From positions 1 through 14,161 of the forward strand of contig UQGA01000029.1 in assembly GCA_900540495.1 (NCBI GenBank): 14,161 nt of DNA, in the 5' to 3' direction. This DNA is from an uncultured Eubacteriales bacterium (GTDB taxonomy: Bacteria; Bacillota; Clostridia; Christensenellales; CAG-138). Under the pieces are notes generated by a model. It ran no database searches and was not told the origin of the DNA. It saw only the letters and a program-made list of their open reading frames with translations. Below are positions 5,956 through 13,234 of the stretch, piece after piece (positions within the stretch are counted from its first letter, which is position 1; each line of letters starts with the position of its first letter). A program made the translations under genes and the position numbers.

Positions 5956-7911
5956 TCACACGTCGAGATTGGCGACGAGCTTGGAGTTCTGCTCGATAAA
6001 CTCGCGCCGCGGCTCGACCTTGTCGCCCATGAGCAGGGTGAACAGCTCGTCGGCAGCCATGGCGTCGTCCACGGTGACGCGCTTCATGACGCGCTTTGCC
6101 GGGTCCATGGTCGTTTCCCAAAGCTGCTCGGGGTTCATCTCGCCAAGGCCCTTGTACCGCTGGATGGTGGGCTTGGGGTCCCGGCCGATCTCGGTCAGCG
6201 TCTCCTCCAGCTCCTCGTCGGAATAGACGTAGCGCTCAAACTTGTTGCGCTTGACCAGGTAGAGCGGCGGCTGCGCGATGTAGACGTACCCCTCCTCAAT
6301 GAGCGGCCGCATATGGCGGAAGAAGAACGTGAGCAGCAGGATGCGGATATGGCTGCCGTCCACATCGGCATCGGTCATGCAGATGATCTTGTGATAGCGG
6401 AGCTTGGCGGTATCGAAATCCGCATCCAGCCCGCCGCCAAAGGCGGTGATCATCGCCTTGATCTCCGCGTTTTGCAGCACGCGGTCGAGGCGGGCCTTTT
6501 CGACGTTCAGGATCTTGCCGCGCAGCGGCAGGATGGCCTGAAACATGCGGTCGCGGCCCTGCTTGGCGCTGCCGCCTGCGGAATCGCCCTCGACGATAAA
6601 GATCTCGCACTTAGCGGCGTCCTTTTCCTGACAGTCGGCCAGCTTGCCGGGCAGGGCGGTGGAGTCAAGCGCGGATTTGCGGCGCGTCAATTCCCGCGCC
6701 TTGCGCGCCGCGTCGCGCGCGCGCGATGCGGTCACGCACTTCTCGACGACCGTCTTGGCGATGGCCGGGTTTTCATCCAGGAAGGTGGTCAACCCGTCGC
6801 TCACCGCGCCCGATACGAGCGGCCGGATATCCGCGTTGCCGAGCTTGGTCTTGGTCTGCCCCTCAAACTGCGGCTCCACGAGCTTGACGGACACGATGGC
6901 GGTCAGCCCTTCGCGGATATCCTCGCCGGAGAGAGAGGCGTCCTTTTCCTTGAGCAGTCCGGCACGCTTGGCGTAATCGTTCACCACGCGCGTCAGCGCA
7001 AGGCGGAAGCCCTCCAGGTGCGTGCCGCCCTCGTGCGTGCCGATGTTGTTGGCAAAGGTGAAGATGCTTTCGGTATAGCCGTCGTTGTACTGCATGGCCA
7101 CCTCGACCGAAGCGGTCTGCACGCCGTCCTCTTCGCGCGTGGCGGTGAAGTAGATCGGCTCGGGATGCAGCACCTCCTTGTTCTTGTTCAGGTGCTTGAC
7201 AAAGGAAACGATGCCGCCCTCGTAGCAGAATTCCCGGCGTATCGGGCTGCCCTCGGCGCGCTCGTCCACGGCGGTGATATGCACGCCCGCGTTCAAAAAC
7301 GCGAGCTCGCGCAGGCGCATGAGCATCGTGTCAAACTGAAAGTTGACCTCGTCGAAGATTTGCGCGTCCGGCAGAAACGAGATCGTCGTGCCCGTCTCCT
7401 CCTCCGGCGCCATGTCCCGCACGACCTCCACCTCGCTGGTCTCCTTGCCGCGCGAGAAAGCCTGCCGGTAGACGCGGCGGTCGCCGCTGTAACGAATTTC
7501 CGCGATCATCCATTCCGACAGCGCATTGACGCAGCTCACGCCGACCCCGTGCAGGCCGCCCGAAACCTTGTAGCCGCCGCCGCCGAACTTGCCGCCGGCG
7601 TGCAGCATGGTGAGGGCAACCGTCAACGCATTCTTGCCCGTCTTTTCATGGTAACCCACCGGGATGCCGCGGCCGTTGTCGCGCACGGTAACGGAATTGT
7701 CCGGATGGACGGCGATCTCAATGTGCGTACAGAAGCCGGCGAGCGCTTCGTCGATCGAATTGTCGACCACCTCCGTTACGAGATGGTGCAGCCCGCGCAC
7801 GTCCGTCGAGCCGATATACATGCCCGGCCGCCGCCGTACCGCTTCCAGCCCTTCGAGCACCTGAATCTGCGAAGCGTCGTATGTCTGCTGTTGTTGCTGC
7901 TGCTGTTCCAT
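5956..7911 (-). CDS. gyrB: DNA gyrase subunit B
   Basis: A 651-residue protein of typical Gram-positive GyrB length; it is the ATPase subunit of gyrase. The GHKL ATP-binding domain shows EVVDNSIDEALAG with N51, DNGRGIP at 78-84 and GGLHGVGVS at 118-126. The Toprim domain shows EGDSAGGS at 441-448 and the metal-binding DADVDGSH at 514-521. The C-terminal YKGLGEMNPEQLWETTMDP is standard. The PLRGKILNVEKA loop following the Toprim start is intact. The start is the ATG at 7909-7911, with AAGGAAAGGG upstream. An unusual N-terminal tract of seven glutamines (residues 3-9) precedes the conserved part. It lies 63 bases after remB and is probably co-transcribed with recF and remB. Confidence 0.98.
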   Translation of the reverse strand: MEQQQQQQQTYDASQIQVLEGLEAVRRRPGMYIGSTDVRGLHHLVTEVVDNSIDEALAGFCTHIEIAVHPDNSVTVRDNGRGIPVGYHEKTGKNALTVALTMLHAGGKFGGGGYKVSGGLHGVGVSCVNALSEWMIAEIRYSGDRRVYRQAFSRGKETSEVEVVRDMAPEEETGTTISFLPDAQIFDEVNFQFDTMLMRLRELAFLNAGVHITAVDERAEGSPIRREFCYEGGIVSFVKHLNKNKEVLHPEPIYFTATREEDGVQTASVEVAMQYNDGYTESIFTFANNIGTHEGGTHLEGFRLALTRVVNDYAKRAGLLKEKDASLSGEDIREGLTAIVSVKLVEPQFEGQTKTKLGNADIRPLVSGAVSDGLTTFLDENPAIAKTVVEKCVTASRARDAARKARELTRRKSALDSTALPGKLADCQEKDAAKCEIFIVEGDSAGGSAKQGRDRMFQAILPLRGKILNVEKARLDRVLQNAEIKAMITAFGGGLDADFDTAKLRYHKIICMTDADVDGSHIRILLLTFFFRHMRPLIEEGYVYIAQPPLYLVKRNKFERYVYSDEELEETLTEIGRDPKPTIQRYKGLGEMNPEQLWETTMDPAKRVMKRVTVDDAMAADELFTLLMGDKVEPRREFIEQNSKLVANLDV

Positions 7912-7974
7912 GTTCGTCCCTTTCCTTGTCCTGCCTGGCGGCGCAATGCGTCCGCCCCCATTCGCGGCGTCGGC

Positions 7975-8274
7975 TCATTCCGCCGCCGTCACCGTAAGCA
8001 CGGCTTGCGCGCGCACCTGCGCAAGCGGGTGCGCCTCGCGCCACCGCCGCTCCAGCGTCGCCGCCGCAACGGTCGATTCGTACACCGCCGTATGGCCCGC
8101 CGCGTCCGTGGCGATCAGATATGCCCGGGGATGGCCGGCGCAGGCCGTATAGCGCCGCTCGCGCCGCGCATGCTCAAAAAGCCGGCGCGTTTCCGGGCCG
8201 AGTTGGCGCGCATTCAAAATGCAGACCACCCGCTCAAGCGGGAGCCCCATGCCGCCGCCGATCTGTAAAAGCAT
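7975..8274 (-). CDS. remB: RemA/RemB-family (DUF370) regulator
   Basis: A 99-residue protein between recF and gyrB, the place of remB (yaaB) in Bacillus subtilis. The pattern fits that family: MLLQIGGGMGLPLERVVCIL, matching the LG-x-x-x-V-x-x-x-x-I-V-x-I-F start; a glycine and proline before AYLIATD, matching the pKSiivT region; then AVYESTVAAATLERR, matching the vYxSPISsxTLxxR segment. The C-terminal 17 or so residues extend beyond the short form. RemA is a DNA-binding activator of matrix genes in B. subtilis; the role of RemB is less clear, so a regulatory function is inference. The start at 8274 is chosen over a longer open frame (to 8376) because AAAGGAGG lies just upstream and family similarity begins there. 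The gene is divergent in sequence. Confidence 0.85.
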   Translation of the reverse strand: MLLQIGGGMGLPLERVVCILNARQLGPETRRLFEHARRERRYTACAGHPRAYLIATDAAGHTAVYESTVAAATLERRWREAHPLAQVRAQAVLTVTAAE

Positions 8275-8429
8275 CGCCCTCCGCCTCCTTTGCGTGGACC
8301 CGCCGCCGCCCCCTGAAGGCGGTGCCAAAGGCCGCGTACGTCCCGGGCGGCGGGAATGCCCCGTCCCCCCAGGCAACCAGCGCCCTGCCGCCGCATGGCC
8401 GGCGCCATGCGGGCGCGTGGGGAAACCCG

Positions 8430-9527
8430 CTACACCTCGACCACGTTGCCGCCGGAAACGTGATACACCTGCATCCGCAGCGCACCCGCCGCCTCAATCT
8501 GTTCGAGATGGGTGGAGGTGATAAACGTCTGGCAGCCCTGCACCGCCTCCAGCAGCAGGCGCTGGCGGCGGCGGTCGAGCTCGGAAAACACATCGTCGAG
8601 CAGCAGCACGGGCGTCTCGCCGCGCAGGCGCTTCATGGTCTCGAGCACGGACAGCTTCAGGCTGAGCACGACCGTGCGCTGTTGCCCCTGGGAGCCGTAC
8701 ACGCGCACGTCGCTCCCGTCCAGCACCAGCGCCACATCGTCCCGATGCGGGCCGACGGAGGTGCTGCCGCGATAGACGTCCCGCTCCGCGCTGTCAAACA
8801 GCCGCTCGCGCATGGCGGCGGCGAGCCGGTCCGGCGCAACGTCGGGCAGGTTGGGCTGGTACGCCACGAGCAGCGTCTCCCGATTGCCGGAGAGCCGCAG
8901 GTGCGTCTCCGACGCCAGCGCCGCCAGCTGCGAAAGGAACTCCGCGCGTTCGACGGTGATGGCAGCCCCCAGGCGCGACAGTTGCTCGTCCCACGGCTCC
9001 AGCAGCCCGGCGGACAGGCACGCCTCGTCCTTGAGCAGGGCGTTGCGCTGCTTGAGCGCCGCGTTGTACTGCTGCAGCGTGTAGTAATACGCCGGCTTGA
9101 GCTGCGAAATCTCCATATCGAGGAATCGCCGCCGTTCGCCCGGCCCGCCCTTGACCAGCAACAGATCCTCCGGCGCAAACATGACCACGTTCAGGCAGCC
9201 GAGCAGCTCGCCCGAGCGCGACAGGGGCGTCCCATCGATGATCAGCCGCTTGCGCTCGCCCGCCATGAGCCGGCAGGAGATCGTGCGCGTGCCGCCGCGC
9301 GTTTGCAGCGTCAGCGCCACGGCCCCCGCTTGCTGCGCCTCGCGCACCAGCTCCGCGTCGCGCGTAGTGCGATGGCTGCGCCCCAGCGCGCAGAGAAAGA
9401 TCGCCTCGAGGATGTTCGTCTTGCCGGCCGCGTTATCGCCCGTCAGGACGCAAAGCCCCGCGTCCGGCTGCAGCGCAAGCCGCGCGTAGTTGCGGAAATT
9501 CGTCAGTTGCAGTTGCGAAATCCACAC
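8430..9527 (-). CDS. recF: DNA replication and repair protein RecF
   Basis: A 365-residue SMC-like ATPase of standard RecF length, which in known bacteria loads RecA at single-strand gaps with RecO and RecR. Visible motifs: the opening LQLTNFRNY; Walker A GDNAAGKTN at 30-38; the RecF-typical FAPEDLLLVKGGPGERRRFLD; the signature SQGQQRTVVLSLKLS; Walker B PVLLLDDVFSELD; and the late TFITSTH. The start codon is GTG at 9525-9527, with GGGGAG about 8 bases upstream. It is the first gene of the recF-remB-gyrB-gyrA unit, with its own promoter. The dnaA-dnaN pair that commonly precedes recF is absent; a sortase gene sits there instead. A 155-base spacer with no supported feature separates it from remB. 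Confidence 0.97.
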   Translation of the reverse strand: MWISQLQLTNFRNYARLALQPDAGLCVLTGDNAAGKTNILEAIFLCALGRSHRTTRDAELVREAQQAGAVALTLQTRGGTRTISCRLMAGERKRLIIDGTPLSRSGELLGCLNVVMFAPEDLLLVKGGPGERRRFLDMEISQLKPAYYYTLQQYNAALKQRNALLKDEACLSAGLLEPWDEQLSRLGAAITVERAEFLSQLAALASETHLRLSGNRETLLVAYQPNLPDVAPDRLAAAMRERLFDSAERDVYRGSTSVGPHRDDVALVLDGSDVRVYGSQGQQRTVVLSLKLSVLETMKRLRGETPVLLLDDVFSELDRRRQRLLLEAVQGCQTFITSTHLEQIEAAGALRMQVYHVSGGNVVEV

Positions 9528-9554
9528 GCCCGCTTCTCCCCAACATATAGTATG

Positions 9555-9583
9555 ATTATATCATGTTGTACCGGCCATTGCAA
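9555..9583 (-). promoter_or_regulatory. Promoter of the recF-remB-gyrB unit
   Basis: On the minus strand TTGCAA (plus 9578-9583), a 17-base spacer, then TATAAT (plus 9555-9560), a near-consensus vegetative promoter. Transcription would start near 9548, about 20 bases before the GTG codon. The -10 is embedded in the dyad ATGAT-TAT-ATCAT (9552-9564), which could be an operator. Confidence 0.85.
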
Positions 9584-9601
9584 ATAATAAATAAGAAATA
9601 A

Positions 9602-9638
9602 CCCCCGTTTCGACCATCTTAGCAGGCGAAAACGGGGG
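9602..9638 (-). terminator. Rho-independent terminator of the sortase operon
   Basis: CCCCCGTTT (9602-9610) pairs with AAACGGGGG (9630-9638), with an extra CG/CG pair inside. Read on the minus strand it is followed by TTATTTCTTATTTATT. It starts 18 bases after the sortase stop codon and separates that operon from the recF promoter. Confidence 0.85.
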
Positions 9639-9656
9639 CGTCGGACCGGCGCGCCG

Positions 9657-10481
9657 TCAGTCCACGGGCACCAGTCGCCCGTGCACAAGGATGCGCGGGT
9701 TGTCGTCGTGTTCATAGACCGAGCAGGTCACGAGCGTGAGCGTCGCATAACCGCGCTCAATCGGGAAGGGCGGCTGCCAATAGGAGTCGCTCACCGCGTC
9801 CGCCAAATATCGAATATACGCCGACTCATCCGCGAACTGCACCTCAAAATTGGTGAGGTCGTTGGCGGTCACGGTGCGGCATGCGAACACCTCCACCCGA
9901 TAGTTCTGTTCCTCCGTAAGCAGGTACAGCACGGGGTGTTCCTCCCGGTAACTCTCCTCCGTGTACCCTACGATCGGGCCGAACATGGACTTGTCCTTCA
10001 TGCGATGGCCGTAGATGATCAGATGCTGGTCGGTCAGCGAGCGGCTGTTGCGGCAGTCGAAGAACAGCGTGCCGGCATTGTCGTCGCTGCCGTCAAACGC
10101 CCGGTACAGGTAATAGCTGTTATCCGCCGCCAGCATCACCGGATAGTTGATCGGCGTATCCGCGCTGTACAGCCATGCGACGGCGTCCGGATTTTCCGCC
10201 TGCAGCGCGGCAAAATCCACCTGGATCGGGACCTCGGACGGCGCGTCCGTCGGGCCTGCCGTCTCGCCCGGGGCGGTCGGGGCGGCGGGGGCTTCGGCGG
10301 GCTCCGATGTGCTCACGACGAGCCCGGCAAGCTCGTCGTACCGCCTGGCCGAGCGGCGATAATCCACCAGTGTGAGCACAAGGCGCACCAGCGCATAGAT
10401 GAGCACGCAGAGCAGCACAAAGTCGATCAGCAGCAACCATCGCTTGATCCGTTTGCGCTTGCCGGCTTTTCTTCTCTCCAT
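9657..10481 (-). CDS. srtB: Class B sortase
   Basis: A 274-residue membrane-anchored transpeptidase, expected outside the cell, that joins proteins carrying a sorting signal to cell-wall peptide. The order is a basic start (RRKAGKRKRIKR), one membrane helix at about 15-38, an Ala/Pro-rich linker at about 58-85, then the catalytic domain. The motifs fit class B: NPDAVAWLYSADTPINYPVM, GTLFFDCRNSRS, catalytic H159 in IIYGHRMKDKSMFGP, catalytic C253 in TLTLVTCSVYEHDD, and R263. All three catalytic residues are present. GGAGG lies before the ATG. It starts 24 bases after the UDP-glucose dehydrogenase gene and ends before a terminator, so it is the last gene of that operon. No LPXTG- or NPQTN-type substrate is encoded in the window. 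Confidence 0.93.
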   Translation of the reverse strand: MERRKAGKRKRIKRWLLLIDFVLLCVLIYALVRLVLTLVDYRRSARRYDELAGLVVSTSEPAEAPAAPTAPGETAGPTDAPSEVPIQVDFAALQAENPDAVAWLYSADTPINYPVMLAADNSYYLYRAFDGSDDNAGTLFFDCRNSRSLTDQHLIIYGHRMKDKSMFGPIVGYTEESYREEHPVLYLLTEEQNYRVEVFACRTVTANDLTNFEVQFADESAYIRYLADAVSDSYWQPPFPIERGYATLTLVTCSVYEHDDNPRILVHGRLVPVD

Positions 10482-10505
10482 CGTTCGTTCCTCCAGCGCA
10501 GACGC

Positions 10506-11705
10506 TCAATCCCGCCGATACAGGTCGCGCGTATACACACGATCCGCCACGTCCGCAAGCTCGGGGCTCATGCGGTTGGCGATGATGACATCGCTGATGC
10601 GCTTGAACTCGTCGAGATCGCGCAGCACGCGGCTGTTGAAAAACCGCTCCTCCCGGCAGGAGGGCTCGTATATGACCACCTCGACGCCCTTGGCCTTGAT
10701 CCGCTTCATCACGCCCTGGATGCTGCTGTGCCGAAAATTGTCGCTGCCGACCTTCATCGTCAGCCGATATACCCCTATCACGGGCCGCTCTCTCTGCGGG
10801 AAGCCGGCGAGCGACAGCACGCGGTCCGCGATAAAATCCTTGCGCGTCCGGTTCGCGTCCACAATGGCGGCGATGATATTGTTCGGCACGCGGTCATAGT
10901 TGGCGAGCAGTTGTTTGGTATCCTTGGGCAGGCAGTATCCGCCGTAACCGAAGGACGGGTTGTTGTAGTGGTCGCCGATGCGCTTGTCCAGACATACGCC
11001 CTCGATGATGGCGCGCGCATCCAGATCCCGCACCTCGGCATAGGTGTCAAGCTCGTTGAAAAAGCTCACGCGCAGCGCCAGATACGTGTTGGCAAACAGT
11101 TTGACCGCCTCCGCCTCCGCCGCATGCATGGTCAGTTGCGGCACCGCCGGCTCCTCCGCGCAGGCCGCCAGCAGCCTGCAAAAGCCCGCCGCTTCCTCCT
11201 GCAGGTCCGCCGCCGCACGCGGCGCGCCCGCAATGATGCGGCTCGGGTGCAGGTTGTCATACAGCGCCCGCCCTTCCCGCAGAAATTCCGGCGAAAACAC
11301 CAGCCGCGCGCCCGTCTGCGCATACAGCCGGTCGGTAAATCCAACCGGCACGGTGGATTTGATCACGATCAATGCCGGTGCCGCCGCCGCATGCGCCGTG
11401 GCGACCGCCCCCTCAACCGACGAGGTGTCAAAAAAATTCTTCTGCGGGTCGTAATCCGTCGGCGTGGATACGATGATCAGCGCCGCCCCGCGGCACGCCG
11501 CCGCCACATCCTCCGTGGCGGTGAGGTGCAGCGCCGGGTCCGCCAGCGCCTCAGCCAGCTCCGGATCGGCCAGCGGGCAGCGTCTCGCGCGGATGGCCGC
11601 CGCGCGCGCCGCCGAAATGTCCGCCGCCACGACCTCGTGTCGCCGCGCCAGCAGTACGGAAAGCGACAGCCCCACGTATCCGGCGCCAATGACGGCAATC
11701 TTCAT
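10506..11705 (-). CDS. ugd: UDP-glucose 6-dehydrogenase
   Basis: A 399-residue cytoplasmic enzyme that oxidises UDP-glucose to UDP-glucuronate with two NAD+. The NAD-binding motif GAGYVG is at 7-12. Further family marks are STPTDYD, the STVPVGFTDRL segment, FSPEFLREG, and K202/N206 in EAVKLFANTYLALRVSFFNE. The catalytic cysteine is C258 in FGYGGYCLPKDTKQLL. The length and the FSPEFLREG-type sequence fit the short bacterial Ugd group. Its ATG overlaps the stop of the preceding epimerase gene in an ATGA junction, so the two are translationally coupled. Together they would supply UDP-glucuronate and UDP-galacturonate for a capsule, exopolysaccharide or teichuronic-type polymer. No glycosyltransferase is in view. 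Confidence 0.95.
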   Translation of the reverse strand: MKIAVIGAGYVGLSLSVLLARRHEVVAADISAARAAAIRARRCPLADPELAEALADPALHLTATEDVAAACRGAALIIVSTPTDYDPQKNFFDTSSVEGAVATAHAAAAPALIVIKSTVPVGFTDRLYAQTGARLVFSPEFLREGRALYDNLHPSRIIAGAPRAAADLQEEAAGFCRLLAACAEEPAVPQLTMHAAEAEAVKLFANTYLALRVSFFNELDTYAEVRDLDARAIIEGVCLDKRIGDHYNNPSFGYGGYCLPKDTKQLLANYDRVPNNIIAAIVDANRTRKDFIADRVLSLAGFPQRERPVIGVYRLTMKVGSDNFRHSSIQGVMKRIKAKGVEVVIYEPSCREERFFNSRVLRDLDEFKRISDVIIANRMSPELADVADRVYTRDLYRRD

Positions 11706-12724
11706 ACCGAACCCTCCCCGTAATAGGCGCGATACCAGGCTGCAAACCGGCCAAGCCCCTCCGCAATGGGCGTGTCCGGCCGGAACCCGAAATCGCGCTC
11801 CAGCGCCGATACGTCCGCGTACGTCCGGTATACGTCGCCGGGCTGCATCGGCAGATACTCCTTCTTCGCCTCCCGGCCAAGCGCCGCCTCCAGCGCGGCG
11901 ATAAAATCCGTCAGGCGCTCCGGGCGGCTGTTGCCGATGTTATAGACAAGCGCCGGGTCCTCTCCCGCCGGCGGGCAGCCCAGCAACCGCACGAGGCAGG
12001 CGACAATGTCGTCCACATACGTAAAATCGCGGTACAGGTCGCCGTGGTTGAACACCCGGATCGGTTCGCCCGCAAGGATGCGCCTGGTAAAGCTGAAATA
12101 CGCCATGTCCGGCCTGCCCCACGGCCCATATACCGTAAAAAAGCGCAGCCCGGTGGTCGGGATTCCATACAGATGGCTGTAGGTATAGGCCATCAGCTCG
12201 TCCGCCTTCTTCGTCGCCGCATACAGGCTGATCGGCCGGCTCACGTCATCCTCCACCGAAAACGGCGTCTTGCGCTGGTTGCCGTATACCGACGAGCTGG
12301 ATGCATACACCAGGTGCCGCACGGCCCTGCCGCAGAGCGTCCCGCTGTGCCGGCACGCCTCCAATATGTTGAAAAACCCGGTCACGTTGCTCTCCAGATA
12401 GGCCCGCGGGTTTTCTATCGAATAGCGCACGCCCGCCTGCGCCGCAAGATTCACCACCACATCCGGCGCATGCGCGGCAAAAGCCGCCTCCACCGCCGGC
12501 ATGTCCGCAATGTCCGCGCGCAGGAACGAAAAGCCCGGCCGTCCCTCCAGCCGCGCCAGCCGCGCGGCCTTGAGCGCCGGATCGTAATACCCGTTCAGAT
12601 TGTCGAGCCCCGCCACGCGCGCGCCGCACGCGAGCAGCGCATCGCAGAGATGGTAGCCGATAAATCCGGCCGCCCCCGTCACCAGCACGGTTTTCCCCTT
12701 GAGTTCAAATTCCGGTGACCGCAT
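11702..12724 (-). CDS. UDP-glucuronate 4-epimerase-like protein
   Basis: A 340-residue short-chain dehydrogenase/reductase of the CapI/GAE type, which interconverts UDP-glucuronate and UDP-galacturonate. The NAD-binding GAAGFIG is at 17-23. DNLNGYYDPALK at 41-52 and the phrase GPWGRPDMAYFSFTRRI are characteristic of this epimerase group and separate it from plain UDP-galactose epimerases. The catalytic set is SSSSVYG at 142-148 and Y168/K172 in YAATK. The start at 12724 is chosen over a 32-codon longer frame because GGGAGGT lies 6 bases upstream and the extension has no family features and runs over the promoter. First gene of the operon; pairing with ugd supports the substrate assignment. 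A related 4- or 5-epimerase on another nucleotide sugar cannot be excluded. Confidence 0.9.
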   Translation of the reverse strand: MRSPEFELKGKTVLVTGAAGFIGYHLCDALLACGARVAGLDNLNGYYDPALKAARLARLEGRPGFSFLRADIADMPAVEAAFAAHAPDVVVNLAAQAGVRYSIENPRAYLESNVTGFFNILEACRHSGTLCGRAVRHLVYASSSSVYGNQRKTPFSVEDDVSRPISLYAATKKADELMAYTYSHLYGIPTTGLRFFTVYGPWGRPDMAYFSFTRRILAGEPIRVFNHGDLYRDFTYVDDIVACLVRLLGCPPAGEDPALVYNIGNSRPERLTDFIAALEAALGREAKKEYLPMQPGDVYRTYADVSALERDFGFRPDTPIAEGLGRFAAWYRAYYGEGSV

Positions 12725-12778
12725 GGACACCTCCCGTCGGGTTGCTTCGGCGGCCCATGTGCGCCGCCCCTGTTTCTG

Positions 12779-12807
12779 ATTATAGCAAGCGCCGCGCCGC
12801 AATGCAA
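12779..12807 (-). promoter_or_regulatory. Promoter of the epimerase-ugd-sortase operon
   Basis: On the minus strand TTGCAT (plus 12802-12807), a 17-base spacer and TATAAT (plus 12779-12784). The start would be near 12772, leaving a leader of about 48 bases before the ATG at 12724. It closely resembles the recF promoter, suggesting both use the vegetative sigma factor. Confidence 0.82.
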
Positions 12808-13073
12808 CGCCATGCCGCAAAACCGCGTCCGCCGCCCTTCGCCCCCGCCCTGCACGCTCCGGCGCGGCCCGGGCGCCGCTGGCCCCGCCGCTTCGGTTGT
12901 GCGTCCGGTCCCCCTTTCCGCGCCCACCCGCGGCTCCGGCGTCCCGTCGCGGCGCGGTGGCCCCTTCATGCGCCGCTGTCGGATTCGGTCATTTTTGCAG
13001 GATGCGGCAGCATGAATACCAAAACTTTCGCAACTTTTCCTGCGGATTTGTGCGCGGCGGCAAAAACCGGAAT

Positions 13074-13147
13074 TGTGGATAAGTTGTAAAAAATGCCGCA
13101 GAATGGGACAGGCCGACTGTGGATAACTATGTGGACGATGTGGATAG
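13074..13147 (-). promoter_or_regulatory. Cluster of four DnaA boxes
   Basis: TGTGGATAA, the reverse complement of the consensus TTATCCACA, occurs perfectly at 13074-13082 and 13118-13126. TGTGGATAG at 13139-13147 has one mismatch and TGTGGACGA at 13130-13138 has two. All four point the same way, and the last three are packed within 30 bases. AT-richer sequence flanks the cluster on both sides. This is the pattern of a replication origin or a DnaA-controlled promoter; the neighbouring recF-gyrB-gyrA genes make an origin plausible. dnaA itself is not in the window. Confidence 0.72.
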
Positions 13148-13176
13148 GTCGCTGATTTTACGCAATTTTGACTGGA

Positions 13177-13203
13177 ATAACATGCAAAGTGGGGGAATAC
13201 ACT
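13177..13203 (+). promoter_or_regulatory. Candidate sigma-E-type sporulation promoter of the amidase gene
   Basis: ATA (13177-13179), a 16-base spacer and AATACACT (13196-13203) match the Bacillus sigma-E consensus (ATA, 16-18 bases, CATACANT) with one mismatch. It ends 31 bases before the start codon. In B. subtilis cwlD is transcribed by sporulation sigma factors, which makes the match sensible. No good vegetative promoter is seen at this place: a TTGACT at 13168-13173 lacks a correctly spaced -10. Confidence 0.4.
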
Positions 13204-13234
13204 GCAAAAAGCAGGCGTATGGGAGGCATCGGCG

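Larger units (their letters stand above)
12725..13234. other. Divergent spacer with DnaA boxes
   Basis: This 510-base stretch separates the minus-strand epimerase operon from the plus-strand amidase gene. The left half (about 12785-12990) is very GC-rich and featureless apart from the epimerase promoter. The right half, from about 12990, turns AT-richer and holds the DnaA-box cluster and a candidate promoter, both listed separately. Open frames through it on both strands lack ribosome binding sites and family features. Confidence 0.6.

Noticed and set aside
5647..8268. An 873-codon plus-strand open frame across the gyrB region
   Set aside because: It is antisense to gyrB and remB, whose motifs are intact. 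Long antisense frames are expected in GC-rich coding DNA, and its sequence is rich in Arg, His and Ala with no domain.
9681..11723. A 680-codon plus-strand open frame over the sortase and ugd genes
   Set aside because: Shadow of two well-supported minus-strand genes; no ribosome binding site and biased composition.
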